Shown here: positions 1-11,284 of the stretch, piece by piece
Position numbering within the stretch: the first letter of the stretch is position 1
Layout of the letters: every line of letters begins with the position of its first letter
Origin: Blepharisma stoltei
Lineage: Eukaryota; Ciliophora; Heterotrichea; Heterotrichida; Blepharismidae
Reading direction: 5' to 3'
Length of the DNA stretch: 64,000 nucleotides
NCBI GenBank assembly: GCA_914767885.1
Contig: CAJZBQ010000041.1
Span: 246,001 to 310,000 of the forward strand
Notes under the pieces: generated by a model
Told to the model about the DNA's origin: nothing
Databases searched by the model: none
What the model saw: only the letters and a program-made list of their open reading frames with translations
Program-made: the position numbers and the translations under genes

Positions 1-518
1 TCCTTTGTGAGCGAGCAAACACATTGGAAAAATCCCTATTTTTTTGGCCTAAGTCTACCCTTTGTGAAGAGCAAAAAATTTTTTGAAAAAATATTTTGAT
101 ATATAATTGATGATTAATATATACCGTGAGCATGGTTTTAGATCGACCTGAGAACCCATCCCTTGAGGTTTTAGCTTTATTGAAATCTACAAATTGAATT
201 TGAATTGCCAAATGCTTAGTGAGGGACTTGTCATTTTGAATTAACAATTTCGTTCAAACTGAAACCGTCAAGGGGGAGGGGAGGGAGTTTAAGATCGAGC
301 CATACCTGTTCTGAAGGTAAAATGAAATCTATAGCTAATTCTGTCAAATTTTAAAAGACTGCATTTTAAAACATAAACTTTAAAAATTAATTTTCTCAAT
401 TTTCTCAATTTTAGCAATTTTTTAAACAGTGAAAAAAAAAATACTAATATATATTTTTATAAAAAATTAAAAACGTAAAACAAAGAAAATTTTGTTTTTA
501 CTCATGGATGGGGAAATT
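1..518. mobile_element. MITE-bearing IES, left part outside window
   Basis: The left edge carries a decayed copy of the MITE seen intact at 62778-63133: a CCTTTGTGAGCGAGCAAAC terminus at the start, the conserved AAATCCCTATTTTTT block, the core TTTTAAAACATAAA near 370, and a reverse terminus at about 485-519. The MITE end appears to run into TGGGGAAATTA, so the eliminated segment would end at the TA at 518-519, just inside the downstream reading frame. About 200 bp in the middle (120-330) does not match other copies and may be a later insertion. Confidence 0.6.
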
Positions 519-1047
519 AGAAATTGTTTCGACATTGATTATTACTATTCTTTTTATTTTAATGGCAACTGGCTGGACTTTAAAGCAAAAAGAATTTCCT
601 GATGCTGATGTGTATATACCAGTTGGACTAATGGTGGTTTTGCTTAATTTGGTAATCGTGGGACTAGGAAGAATTACAGATGATTCATATTATAAATTCA
701 GTGATTACGAAGGAATTATTGGATTTTTATTGATTTTAATAAGAATTGGGCTCTGGGGATGGTTTATTTATTTAATTAGAGGCTTAATGACGAAAGTTCA
801 TGGCAAAATGAGCCAGTTTGTTACACAATTTGCAGCATTGGCGACTATTTACTTTTTAGCTTTGCCTGCTCTTATTATCATTTCATGGCTGTTTGCACCT
901 TATTTTAGAAACAAAGTAGTTATTTTAGGCTCTACAGTTATACAAATGGGAGTTTTTGTATTTCTAACACATCTTTTTAGTGAAAAAAGCACTTATTATA
1001 AAATTTCGTCAATGTCGGACAGTGTTTTACCAGGTAAAATGCGTTAA
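508..1047 (+). CDS. GPR180/TMEM145-like multi-pass membrane protein, C-terminal part
   Basis: This is the C-terminal part of a seven-helix membrane protein of the GPR180/TMEM145 (intimal thickness receptor-like) family. The 176-residue tail shows at least five hydrophobic helices and family-like spacing: a GWTL element after the first helix, a long loop, then an FVTQFAALATIYFLALPAL helix followed by a basic turn. No catalytic function is expected; the family is thought to act in membrane trafficking or signalling. The ATG at 508 is probably not the true start, because it lies within the terminus of the upstream MITE insert. Genuine coding likely begins at about 520 and continues leftward in DNA beyond this window once the insert is removed. 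It ends with TAA at 1047. Family assignment is by pattern and moderately sure. Confidence 0.6.
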   Translation: MGKLEIVSTLIITILFILMATGWTLKQKEFPDADVYIPVGLMVVLLNLVIVGLGRITDDSYYKFSDYEGIIGFLLILIRIGLWGWFIYLIRGLMTKVHGKMSQFVTQFAALATIYFLALPALIIISWLFAPYFRNKVVILGSTVIQMGVFVFLTHLFSEKSTYYKISSMSDSVLPGKMR

Positions 1048-1600
1048 CTTAATATAATTACTTTAGTTAAGCCAAAATTTATTCTACTAATATTTAATTA
1101 ATTGCCCGCTGTAAATTAATTTTATACAAAAATATTTTTTCGCTGTAAAGAAAATAATCTTTTCTGCTAATAAACATTCACATTATTGTTCTAAATTACC
1201 CGAAACAAGGTTATTAGAGCATAAGTACTAAGCTTAATCAAGTAGCTTTGACTCCACAAACTTAAGAATATTAATAACGCCTCCAAAATTATCGAATTAA
1301 ATATGGTATTACTATATTTCGTTTGAACTATTAGGCAAGAACTTCAAACGACATAGCCTTTATTTTTTCACGAATGAGATTGAATAGTATAATAACATAA
1401 TTTTAAAAATACTCAGTTTCTTTAAAAATAAGAAGCAAGCGGCTTGTAATTATATATCACAAAGGTGCCTGAGAAAATGGCATAATTAACGTGCAGCAAT
1501 TAATCTTACCAAATTTAAAATAAATTATTAAGCTGCTCCTAAAAGTCACATTATATAGATAGTGCAATTTTAGTAGGCATTCATATGTAAAATTTATAAA
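1048..1600. other. AT-rich intergenic stretch
   Basis: No open frame with coding character on either strand, even reading TGA as Trp, and no recognisable RNA gene. It separates the 3' end of the GPR180-like gene from the start of the large gene at 1601. Confidence 0.5.
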
Positions 1601-4600
1601 ATGGACAAATCAAAAGAAGTCAAGCTAAGAAAAGCAGTCTTACTAATTAGTGATGTCTGCCAACAGCAGCTAAAAGGCCAACAGAGAGTTCAAACTCTGA
1701 TTTCTGAGCTCATTATGCTTCTAGACGAATGCTTTGGCGAAGAGCATGCCACTGAAATATTGAACGCACTAACTGACAACAGTGATGGCTTTTTTCAACC
1801 AAGAGGCCTTGTATTCACATTGAGATTTTCTTTAATCGCCAGAAAAATTATGTCGAAAAAGGTAAAATTCTCCTTTAACATGATGAAATGTATTTTTAAA
1901 GAATTCAAAAGAGAGTCAGCTTTAAACCCATCTCAGGTCTCAGAGCACAAAATAAGAAGCTTCTTTAGCTCTCCAGAGCCCAGAAAAAATGATACATGCA
2001 TTGACGAGAATAAATCTTGTGATTTAGTTTTCAGCAGAGTTAGCGAAGCAGATGCTGATTATTCAGCATATAAGAAAAAAAGAACAAAGGAAATGGGCGA
2101 TGTGCTAAAAAATCAAAATGAAAAATTAATTAAAGAAAAGACGTTTTTGGATTGGAGAAATAAAATGATGATGAATAAATACAAATGGATTGGGATTTTG
2201 AACAATTGTATTAAGATTTTTAAGAGATGTTTGGGGAAGCATTTTGGGAAATTTTTGATAGGAGGGAAGGCTAGGCTGAGATCAAAGAGTGCACTTTGTA
2301 GGCTAATTAAGAAGGCTGATATTAAAAAATGCCAATCTCTGTTTAAAGTTTGGAAAAAAACTCAAATTCATTTAAGAAACAAATCTGATTCCTCAAAAAT
2401 ACAGCAATCACAAACTAAGAAGTGAAACTTATACAATGCAAGAAAAGTAATTGCCGGACTAGAGCAAGCCCTTTTTTATTTTTTCCTTGAAAAGGCATTC
2501 ACTGCAATTATCGGTAGACTCTCAAAGCTTGAAAGATTTGAAAAGCCTTTGAATGATACAAAGCATCAAAAAATCAGAGCATCTGGCCCAAATCATGATG
2601 AAAAAATTGGGGCAGAAACTCCTTCCTTTAAGACAAGCACAATCCAAAATCAAGCCCTTGTCGATTTTGGGGCGTCTCCTATTGAGAGTTCTTCAAATAA
2701 ACTTTCCTTTTCTCAATTATCAAGCATTTCAATATTTGGATATTTAAAGAGTGATAATGAAGATTTAAGTAAAACAATTGGCTCTTTTAACCCTGATAAT
2801 GAATCGAGTAGATCAATATGTGATGAAAGCAGCTTAAGCCTTTTTGGGCCTGGGGATGAAAAAGAAATAAAAGATATAATTAATACATCTAATGAAAGTT
2901 TAGAAAAAGGTGAAATTCCTAAGAAAGAAGATAAAAGGCAGACGCCTGACAATTTAAAAGTTCCAAGACCTCCAAAAAACATTGCAAAATTAAGAAGAAA
3001 TATGCAATCTGAAAAGCGCACTCAAAGTAGTCCAAGGCCAGAAAGAGAAGAAATTAAGGAAAATAGTGCAGACAGCCAAGAAAAAGATTCGATATAGCTT
3101 GTTGCGCTTTTTTCCGTACTGATAAGGAAAATCTGATTTTGAGAACGGATTTGGTGTTTTAAACGACTTTCTCAATGGATTAAGGGATTAGCTTATTCTT
3201 TAATTTATTTTAAAAACATTTTTGAGGCAAATAAAATTGTTTAATATAATATGCTCTATTGCAGCAATATTGCGATTGGCTGAGAGCAGCAAACAGTGGA
3301 TTTCAAGTCCTAGTTTACTTAGTAGAGTAATGCACTTCATACTTTTACCTATTTCTTGCTGGAATTTGGTGTGTTAACATCATTTTTTGACACATTTTTA
3401 ACAAAGCTAATTTTTTGAACTGCCTAAAAAAAATTTAAAAATCGGCATAGGAGTGGATGATGGCTTTGAGGAGTATTTGAAGCACCTTCAAGATGTAGCT
3501 TATGCTTAAGATATTAAGGAAAACTATATAGGGCTCTGAGTAATGTCATTTTCTTTCCCATGTTAAAGCCCTCTTTAAAAATTCACATAGAGTCTGATGA
3601 TTTTATAAACACAAAAGTGGGTGATACCTTTGAGGTATAATTGAAGCACCTCGATAGCAAGCTTATAGTAGGAATATCAGAGGTAAATTAATTAAGACCT
3701 TGGAGAGAAAATTTTACTTTTTATTATTGTGAATGCCATCTTTGTTTAAAAATTAAATAATCATTTAGATGAATATAAATTTCTAGTGAAATAAACGCAC
3801 ACTTAATAGCATTCTTGCAACTGGATTATCAGAGGCAAATTCACAAAGAACTTGGAGAAAATTTTTAATTTATCATTGTGAAAAACCATATTTGAAGGAA
3901 AGTTAAATAATCCTTGATGAAGATTATATACTAAAAAGTGGGCGATGCCTTTCCAGGGAAAATTAAAGGATATTAAAGGCATGCTTACAGTTACAAGATC
4001 AAAGTTAAACTCATAAAGAACTTGAAGAAAAAGCTTAATTTTTATAATCTATATTTGGGTCTATCTTTATATTTTAAAATTTAATAAGTCTTGATGTAGA
4101 TTACAGACACAAATGTGGGTGGTGCCTTTTCAAGGAAATTTAAAGCATATTTAATAGCATTCTTGTAGAGAAAAATCGGATAAAGATTGGAGAAAATTTA
4201 AATTTACTGTCCATCATTATGTCCATCTTTATTGGAAAATTTCTCATCTTTATAGACATAAATGCATAAAGTATATTATATTAAACAATTTTATTTGCCT
4301 CAAAAATGATTTTAAAATAAATTAAAAGATAAGGGAAGACCTTCATCCATTGAAAAAGTCCAAGACAGCAAAACCTGTCTAAAATACCAACTCCCGTCCT
4401 TAAGTTAGATTTTCCTTGTAAGCACGGAAAAAAGCGAAACAAGCTATAAAACTTGAAATGCCAAAGAAACCTGGAGGCTTTGCAGAAAGAAATAGAGAAA
4501 AACGAAACTTAAGGGCACTTTCGCAAACACAGCCAAAAAAGTCTAACGCTCTCAGCCAAAGCCCCAAAAAAGAAGTGAGCTCACCTAATATAGATAGCTG

Positions 4601-7536
4601 CCACCCAGTTATTGAAAACAATCGGCTTAGTGACTCTATAATTAACTTACCAGCACAAGCACCTAAAACCCCCCAAAATATATTCAATGAGCAAGAAAAG
4701 AAAAAAACAGAGACTCTCCCCTTTATATCAAAAGAAAATTTTTCAAAGCCTTCAAAACTTAACAAAGTTCCTATAGAAGCTGTTAGTGAAAAGTCTGATA
4801 TTGAAAGCTCTAAAGATTCTTCACCAGTATTTAATCAAAGACGCAACATCTCAAAATTTAGTATATTTGGCCCTATTAATTCTTTGGGGATTAAAATTGC
4901 TGACAATAAAACTCACCGAAGAGAAAACTTATCATTTGACCCATCAAACTACACACCATATAAAGAGAAAAATCCATTTGATTCTATTGAGAGCATAAAA
5001 ACAGCAGACACGTCACCATCTCAAGTTTATACTAGAGACAGTTCAAGATTTTCATTAAATTCTGTTACCAATCATACAGAAATTCGTCCTCGTCCATTCT
5101 TAGTTTGCAAGCCTCTGCCTTCAAAATATGCTGATTTTGATATCGAGCTGCAAGAATCAGTTGGAATCCAAAGCAAAATAATAATAAAAATCAAAAAAAT
5201 CCAGAAATTCAGTGAAGTTATTTTGAGGAATCAAAATCATTATATCAAATATCTGAAATTTAATAATTGGAAAAATTTTACAGAGGAAAGGAGGTCTGAT
5301 GTCAGGTACTGGATTAATTGCTTATTTGAAGCACTCATTTTAAATGTTTTAAAAGACTGGACAAGGCCGCTTACTCCCATTCTATCTTGGTTAGCGAGCA
5401 AAACAATTAGAAAAATCTTAGGTTAATGATCAAGAAAATTTTTATTATAATATTTGATATATAATTAATAATATAGTGTGAGATCTCCGCTAATTCTATT
5501 CATTTTAAACAGCCTGAGTCTTTAAACATCAATTTAATAAATTGAATTAAGTTTTTCATAACAAATATATGCAAATCTAAAATTTTTTAAAGTTTTTTGT
5601 ATAATATTTTATATAAATATTAAACAAATTAACCCCTTGGCTAATGAGCAATATTTTTTGCTCATCAGACATAGGGGAATTAATAGTAAATCCCCTGAAA
5701 TTTGCTCATTTGACTCTATTGAATCACTAAAAGAAACAGAATTTATTAAGCCAAGACTATTGCAAGATGATCCATTTTATGATGAAAAAAAATTATTCAG
5801 AAAAAAATCAGCTCAAATATTAGCATTGGCGATTAAAAAAATAATAAAACAAAGCCAAATGGAAAGCGGATTTGATAAAATCGCTCAATATTCTTCTCAA
5901 AAGAAGCGCTTGAAATATCAAAATATAAAAGAAAAAAGCTTATTGCAATCTCGCTATACTAAGCCAATAAAGACATTAGAAGCTAAAGCTTGTTTTATCA
6001 TCCTTAACAATATTTTGCAGCCAAAATTTAAAAAAACTCTCAAATGTTCTTTTGATTCTATCATAAAATATTAGGGCATCCGTGTTTACACATTTTCCAA
6101 GGAGTTTTTGAAGAAGACTTGCTCAGCTGAAAGAGAAACTCCTTGAATTTTGAGCATTCCATCAGAGATATCTCTCCTACAGCAATCGGTCAGGGTCTTG
6201 ACGCTGTCTCGGAATATGTAGTTTATGGGCTTGAACGCTTCTGCATTAGGAACGGGAGCCCCAGCTAGCGATATACTTCCTAGCTAATATCTGCACTAGC
6301 TATGCCTCTTAGTGGAAACTGGTGCCTATAGACTAAAAGCCTTTTTCCGAAGACGCTAAGTCCTCTTTCCTGGAAGAGGAGACAAAACCTAGCTGGATTG
6401 CAAATGCCGTGACTAGGAAACGGCATCTGCTCAGTTTAACATCAGGCGCGCAGTCTTCAAAGTCTGAGTATCAGGGAGAGGACAGTTCGGTGACTTCTTT
6501 ATTTATTTGTGTAATGATTTCTATTAGAACCAAAGCATTTACTTATAGATCCAGCTATAAACCAAAATCAAAAAGAAACAGCCTCCATAGTGCAGGTCCA
6601 TTACTAATGAAACTCTCCAAAATATTCCAGCTTCATTCTATAAACGATAAAAAGAAATCATTCAGAGTTATTTATTCCTATGCAAAAAATCTTAAAAATG
6701 ATTGCAAGGTTTACAAATTCATTAATCTCCTACAATGCGTTTTCAAAAGATCTCAAAAAGACTATATTTATGCTGGATTTAGCAGAATTTATGACAAAAG
6801 TGAAAGGGCGAGAATTTATAAATACGTGAAAATTGATTATTTTTTTAAAAAAGTGTTTATCAGAAGATTAGCGAATGCATTTGTTGTTTGGGTCAGCAAT
6901 TCAGCTAACTACCCATAATAAACAAAAAATCCTGTTCCAATTTAAAGAGGGTTCATTTTATTTTAAAAAAATTATATTAAATTTTTCTATACAAAATTTA
7001 TAAAAATAAAGATGGAATGAAATGCTTTAAATTTTATCAAGAATTAATTTAAAAATTTAATCGCTTCATTGTGGAAAGTCTTTAAATAATATTTCTTTAC
7101 ATTAAATTAAGTCAAAAATTATTTTATAGAAATTAATATTTTTACCTATAATTTTTTTATATTTTTTTCTAATTTAGGGGCTAAAAATACTATAAAATAT
7201 TGAAATTTTACCTATAAATTGATCCTATTTAAAGCGAAGAGGAGTAAAGCAAAAGAAATAGAAAGAAAAAAGCTGAATTTATCTAATACATTACAAAGAA
7301 GGAGTGGAAATAAAGCAGATCTTTCGTGGACTTCATGTTTTTCATCACATTCTACAAGTCCTATGACATCAAGGGCTAGAGGATTTGATGTAAATTCCAA
7401 AAACATGAAAATTTTCTTGCCTTTTCCGAAATCAATTCATGATTATATTGATGATTTTAATGAAGTTTCAAAGCAAAAAATAGATGCATCGTATTTTACT
7501 AGCCCAGGAGGAAATTCAGGGAAAATGCGCATATAA
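1601..7536 (+). CDS. Large unknown protein (1,167 aa after removal of four IESs)
   Basis: I do not recognise this protein. It starts at ATG 1601, reads TGA as Trp at 2423-2425, and ends with TAA at 7536. Four inserts interrupt it: 3093-4446, 5372-5683, 6059-6521 and 6910-7212. Removing each between its two TAs rejoins the frame (for example ...DS-IKLEMPKKPGG and TRP-LSKSPEICS), leaving 3,504 nt, exactly 1,168 codons. The N-terminal 270 residues are basic and partly helical, with repeated short segments carrying Trp and Phe (DWRNKMM, FKVWKK, FNNWKNF, FVVW) that faintly recall SFI1-type helical repeats. The middle is Ser/Lys/Pro-rich and disordered-looking. No signal peptide or membrane helix is seen. 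A structural, cytoskeletal role is only a guess. Exon continuity is strong; function is unknown. Confidence 0.75.
3093..4446. mobile_element. Composite IES: long inverted repeats around tandem repeats
   Basis: A 1,354 bp insert lies inside the 1601-7536 gene. The ends are a near-perfect inverted repeat of about 175 bp beginning [TA]TAGCTTGTT and ending AACAAGCTA[TA]. The interior (about 3290-4250) is made of roughly five degenerate copies of a ~170 bp unit with blocks such as GAAGCACCT and AAGAACTTGGAGAAA. Excision between the TA pairs at 3093-3094 and 4447-4448 puts ATA AAA CTT in frame. Other TA pairings in the TATA at each end would shift the frame. Confidence 0.8.
5372..5683. mobile_element. 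MITE IES with TA junctions
   Basis: A 312 bp copy of the MITE. The left end reads [TA]CTCCC followed by GCGAGCAAAACAATTAG, and the right end reads GAGCAATATTTTTTGCTC then GGGGAATTAA[TA]. Joining the TAs at 5372-5373 and 5684-5685 gives CCG CTT AGT AAA in frame. The interior is shortened compared with the copies at 62778 and 27 kb. Confidence 0.8.
6059..6521. mobile_element. GC-richer IES in coding sequence
   Basis: A 463 bp insert is flanked by the direct repeat TTCTAT (6056-6061 and 6519-6524), which contains TA. Removal gives GAT TCT ATT AGA ACC in frame. The interior is much richer in G+C than the host gene and shares blocks such as AGCTAATATCTGCACTAGCTA with the element near 44.4 kb, so it is probably a degraded mobile element rather than random DNA. 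Confidence 0.7.
6910..7212. other. AT-rich IES
   Basis: A 303 bp insert between the TAs at 6910-6911 and 7213-7214. It begins CCCATAATAAAC and contains TTCCAATTTAAAGAGG, a block also found at the ends of the inserts at 30326-30531 and 50587-50635. Removal joins AAC TA with T AAA TTG in frame and leads into the last coding exon of the large gene. Confidence 0.65.
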
Positions 7537-7913
7537 CAATTTTAACTGTATTAAGTCATTATAATTAATTAAAATTGTGAATAAATTATACTAAATTAAA
7601 TTATAATATCAAATCATGCATTTTAATTGTCTAGCGATATTTGACATTTTTCTTATTTATATACGGTTTAAGCTCTTTAATTGTGTTTAAACAATTAAAT
7701 TTATCATAAAATTGTATATCAGCCTTCTCAAGCCAATGCTATTTATATAACATAAATGATTTTATAAAAGACACTGAAACCATAAGTCTTGTATTTATTA
7801 AGATAAATATTTGAAAAGCTATATATTGCTCATCTCAAGGATAAGAAAAAATTGACTGAAGATTAAATTATAACAATAATTTTATCATTTTTAAACACTT
7901 AAGTAAAATAAGT
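7537..7913. other. AT-rich intergenic stretch
   Basis: No coding or RNA signal seen. It separates two convergent genes, the large gene ending at 7536 and the small membrane protein ending at 7914. Confidence 0.5.
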
Positions 7914-8129
7914 TTATTTTTCTTTACCAACTATAAGAGGAACATTTGAGTATGTAGTTGGACCTTCAATACTCCCAAGTGCATTTAATCCTACATATAA
8001 GAAAACTAAAAGCATTAAGACAATGAGAATTCCAGAAAGTGCTGCAGGGTTAATTGGTATATTCTCTGTATCTGTTGTTGCTGCTCTTGAAACTCCTAGT
8101 AAAAAGCCTGAGATAATTAATTCTTTCAT
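7914..8129 (-). CDS. Small secretory-pathway membrane protein (71 aa)
   Basis: A short protein with an N-terminal signal-like segment (KELIISGFLLGVSRA), then a 20-residue hydrophobic helix (SGILIVLMLLVFLYVGLNAL) and a short polar C-terminal tail ending GKEK. This layout, including a Thr-Tyr pair after the helix, is reminiscent of the C-terminal anchor of V-ATPase accessory proteins (Ac45/Voa1 group), but the protein is too short to be sure. It starts at ATG 8129 and has no introns. A real gene is likely because it keeps a clean topology and normal codon use; the function is inferred only weakly. Confidence 0.55.
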   Translation of the reverse strand: MKELIISGFLLGVSRAATTDTENIPINPAALSGILIVLMLLVFLYVGLNALGSIEGPTTYSNVPLIVGKEK

Positions 8130-8403
8130 TTTATTGAATAATAACTATTATATTTAAATTATAATTGAAGCCAATTGGGCATAGTGAGATTTACAATTCT
8201 TATAGTATTTTACAGGTATAATTTAATTTATTAAATATCCAAAGCCACAAGAAAACTAATTGATTTATATGTATAAATTAAATTAAACTATTTTCCTTTA
8301 GTTAAACTCAATGCTGGCAATGAAGTTGCTTATAAATTAACATGAATTAGAAATATTTTTGCAAAATTTTAGGCTAATTAAAGTTACTATATATATTATA
8401 TAA

Positions 8404-9366
8404 TTAATCGCCTATTTCTCTACATCCGTTGGAATACTTATTGGTATTCCCACAGCAGCTCCAAAGCCTACTATTGACATTCCACCTCCCAGAATGATAA
8501 TAGCTCAGCCGTTTCTGAATTTTTTCTTCCAGCCTTTCTTTTTCATAGCTCGCTTCACTGATCTGTTTATTTTTCTTCGCAATTTTCTGTATTTGTTCAT
8601 TCATTTCTTCTCTTATCTCGATTTCCATAATCTTCTTTGCTTCTTCTAAATGAAAAGAGAAGTTTTTAAGCACCTCTAGTGGGTCTTCAAAATTTTCTTG
8701 ATGAAATTCTACGATATGTTTGCATACATCACTACAAACCAGCAAAGAATTTGGCCCTTGATACTTATCAGCTTTTAGTAAATCATTTTGGCACAGCGGA
8801 TTTTGACACTTCACAAAAATATACAAGCAATCAATTTCATGTGCCAAAACATCAGGGATAATTCCTGAAAAAGCACAGCCAAGTGCATGATTTTTGCATC
8901 ATAAATTGAAATTCGAATACACAGAAGCTGCATATTTGGCGAGTTTTTTTGTCGAAAATTCTTCACATTCATGAGGACAGCGCCCATTATTTATTCAGCA
9001 GTTTTTACAGACAAGGTTTTCGCACGACTCGCATTCAACTGGATTGGTTACGACATATGAGCATATTTTGCAGATAAAATGATCGTCCACGTGTGAAATA
9101 AACCGGGATTTTTCAAGCCCAAAATTGTTGTTTGAGTTTACAAGTGGCTTTAAAATCCAGGAGTTCGATTTTGTGTGAGATTTTGTGGATGGAGAGTTTT
9201 GAGAACTATTGTCGGAGATATAGCTTGTTGGGGTTGAAATGGAGAGCCTTGTCTTTGAGAATGAGTGATCTTTGGCTTCTTTTTCGTCAACAAAACTTAG
9301 GTGGTTGGGGGAAAACTGCTGGATCTCTTGAGAAGTAATAGAGTTGTTGTTTTCATTTGAGTCCAT
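8404..9366 (-). CDS. RING/TRAF-type zinc finger protein (320 aa)
   Basis: The reading frame is continuous from ATG 9366 to TAA 8404 when TGA is read as Trp (twice, just after the RING core). A Ser/Asn-rich N-terminal region of about 90 residues is followed by a C3HC4-like RING motif: CKIC, a spacer, CESCENLVCKNC, then CPHEC. Cys/His pairs follow in a second zinc-binding region (CKNHALGC, CQNPLCQ, CSDVCKH), as in TRAF-type fingers. The C-terminal third is a predicted coiled coil rich in Glu and Lys (EIREEMNEQIQKIAKK). The family usually consists of E3 ubiquitin ligases or adaptors, so a ubiquitin-ligase role is inferred. No intron or insert is seen. Confidence 0.75.
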
Positions 9367-9689
9367 TTTACTTTTATGTCTAACATATAAGCAAATATGC
9401 TTTTTCAGATAAATATGAAATTTGTTTTATTGGAAGATATACTGCAAAATTAGATTATAGCTACCTAGATTAAATGTTGATTTCTCTGAATTTGTGTATA
9501 GAAATTTATTAATAATTAATGATAAACGTCAATGCAAATGATTTTTGCTTAGTGCGCAAATACTTTTAAACCCAAGAAAGCTCAGGGATGTGCTTTACAA
9601 TATATAGAGAAAATTCAATTTTTGAACTTGATAAATCTTTTTAGAAATATAGCTGAAACTGATATTGATTCGGGTTATATTAATGACTT

Positions 9690-10940
9690 TGGTATATGAA
9701 TGCTTAATCTTAAATATAGTTAATGCTTGATCCATTTCTCTTTTCCTTCAAATATCAATGAGGAAAAATTTTGATTTTTATGTAAAAGTTTAAAGTCTTC
9801 AAGCATCAAAAGATTATTCCTGACAAGTGTTATGAGAAATAAGAGCACCAGATAATGCAAATAATTTAGCATAATTATATTAAAATCTATCAATCTGCAT
9901 GAAGGGCTTTGGCACGCAAAACGCTCAAAAGAGAAAATCTGCTGTTCTATATGTGAGTATCATTTTGGCTTGCGAAAAGCATTTAAAAGTAAGCTTAATC
10001 AAATATAGCTGAATTTTTATTGGATGATAATAATATAGGTAATTACCTAAAATTCCCGACAAGGGCATAAGGATGGAGAGCTCTAATCTCCAGTTGGTCT
10101 GGCCAATTTAGGTTGGTCAAACCAACTGAAGAGTTGGCAAATGAGCCTCTTGTGGTTCACTTACCAACTCTCCAGTCAGGCAAACCAACCTGAGTTGGGC
10201 AGACCAATTGGAGAGAGAAGCTTTCTATCCTTACGCCCTTGCCGGCAATTTTAGGTAATAGCCTATATATCTTTCAAAGAGTTTTCGGAATATCTGGTTA
10301 TTGAAAATGTCTCATAAGAAAATATTTTTCGTCATACATTCGGACTTTTAATCGAACTCCTTAAATCTAATCTTAAAGTCTCTTTTCTTTATTCATATTC
10401 CTGAATTAATTATGGTTGACAGAATATTTCGTGTATCTTTCTTTATATATGATAAACTATGCAGCCAGTTAATAGATTTTAATCTCAATTTCATATCAGT
10501 CTCAGGCTTTCCAATCAAATCATAATTCATACTTGGAGAAGTATGAAACTCATTTTTTGCGAAATCGTTTCATAGCTTACCTTCCAGCAAATTCATGAAT
10601 AAGGCTATTAAAATTCATTAGCTCTTAGCTCTTATTTTTGCAAATTTTAATGAGAGATTAAAAATTAAATTAATTTATATGAATTTTCGGTCTGGCCTTT
10701 TCTGAATATATTTTATTTAAATTCTGATCTAAAAATAAAATTTCTAGCATTTCTAATTTCTTCCAAGTTGACAAATAAATGCCATAATTTGGGAATCCCA
10801 GCAATTTTAAATTGCAAGCATCGTTTCTAAAAGAGTTTTAGCAATTTCATAAGTTTCTTCAAGTCTGAATTCTATGAGTGTTCACCTGCTAAATTGTTGT
10901 TCCCTGCAAAAAATGTCTTTTAATGAGAGAGCAATCGATT
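9690..10940 (-). pseudogene. Decayed or heavily interrupted protein-coding region
   Basis: The minus strand holds several TGA-as-Trp reading segments that look protein-coding but do not join cleanly: LSLKDIFCREQQFSRW (about 10930-10900), IPKLWHLFVNLEEIRNA (about 10790), a longer segment containing LRLKSINWLHSLSYIKK (about 10590-10370) and a later one containing LTFKCFSQAKMILTYRT. They are separated by TAA/TAG codons and frame changes without 15-nt introns. A MITE (10944-11192) sits at the 5' side and a foldback element (10034-10265) lies inside. Either this is a pseudogene or it is a gene with IESs I could not place. The protein family is not recognised. Confidence 0.4.
10034..10265. mobile_element. 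Short foldback element with TATAGG ends
   Basis: A nearly perfect palindrome of about 230 bp. The arms begin [TA]TAGGTAATTACCTAAAATT and end AATTTTAGGTAATAGCCTA[TA], with an inner stem containing GGTCTGGCC/GGGCAGACC-type pairing and CAACCTGAGTTGGGC. The outer TATAG matches the termini of the composite elements at 3.1, 18.5 and 46.4 kb. Confidence 0.7.
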
Positions 10941-10943
10941 ACT

Positions 10944-11192
10944 TACTCCCGGCCTCCGTGAGCGAACAAAACCATTGGAAAAAATCCCTATTTTTTGCCC
11001 AAAAACCCACCCTCCGTAAGCGAACAAAAATTATTTTTAATATAAAACTTTTTTATGAAAAAAAAATTATAAAATTTTTGATTTTTTTTTAAATTTGTAA
11101 AAAAAATATACTATAAGAACTTATATATAATAATTTTTTAAAATAAATTAGAGCAAACAAGATATTTTTGTTCGCTCACAGAAGAAGAACTG
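10944..11192. mobile_element. MITE copy
   Basis: It begins TTACTCCCGGCCTCCGTGAG and keeps the AAAATCCCTATTTTTTG block and the second internal CACCCTCCGTAAGCG. It ends near GTTCGCTCACAG before TGTA at 11191-11194. The central part of the full-length element is missing. Confidence 0.75.
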
Positions 11193-11284
11193 TAAAAAAA
11201 ATTGATTTAAGTTTAAAGGTTGAGAACTTTACTAATATTTAGTTCCAATTTAAATATGGAGTGGAGTAAACTATATAATTTAAT

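Noticed and set aside
508-510. ATG 508 as the true start of the GPR180-like protein
   Set aside because: It lies in the terminus of the MITE insert, and the family needs a large N-terminal part.
1601-2425. A separate 274-aa gene ending at 2425
   Set aside because: The terminating codon is TGA, which codes Trp here; the frame goes on to 3097 and beyond the IES.
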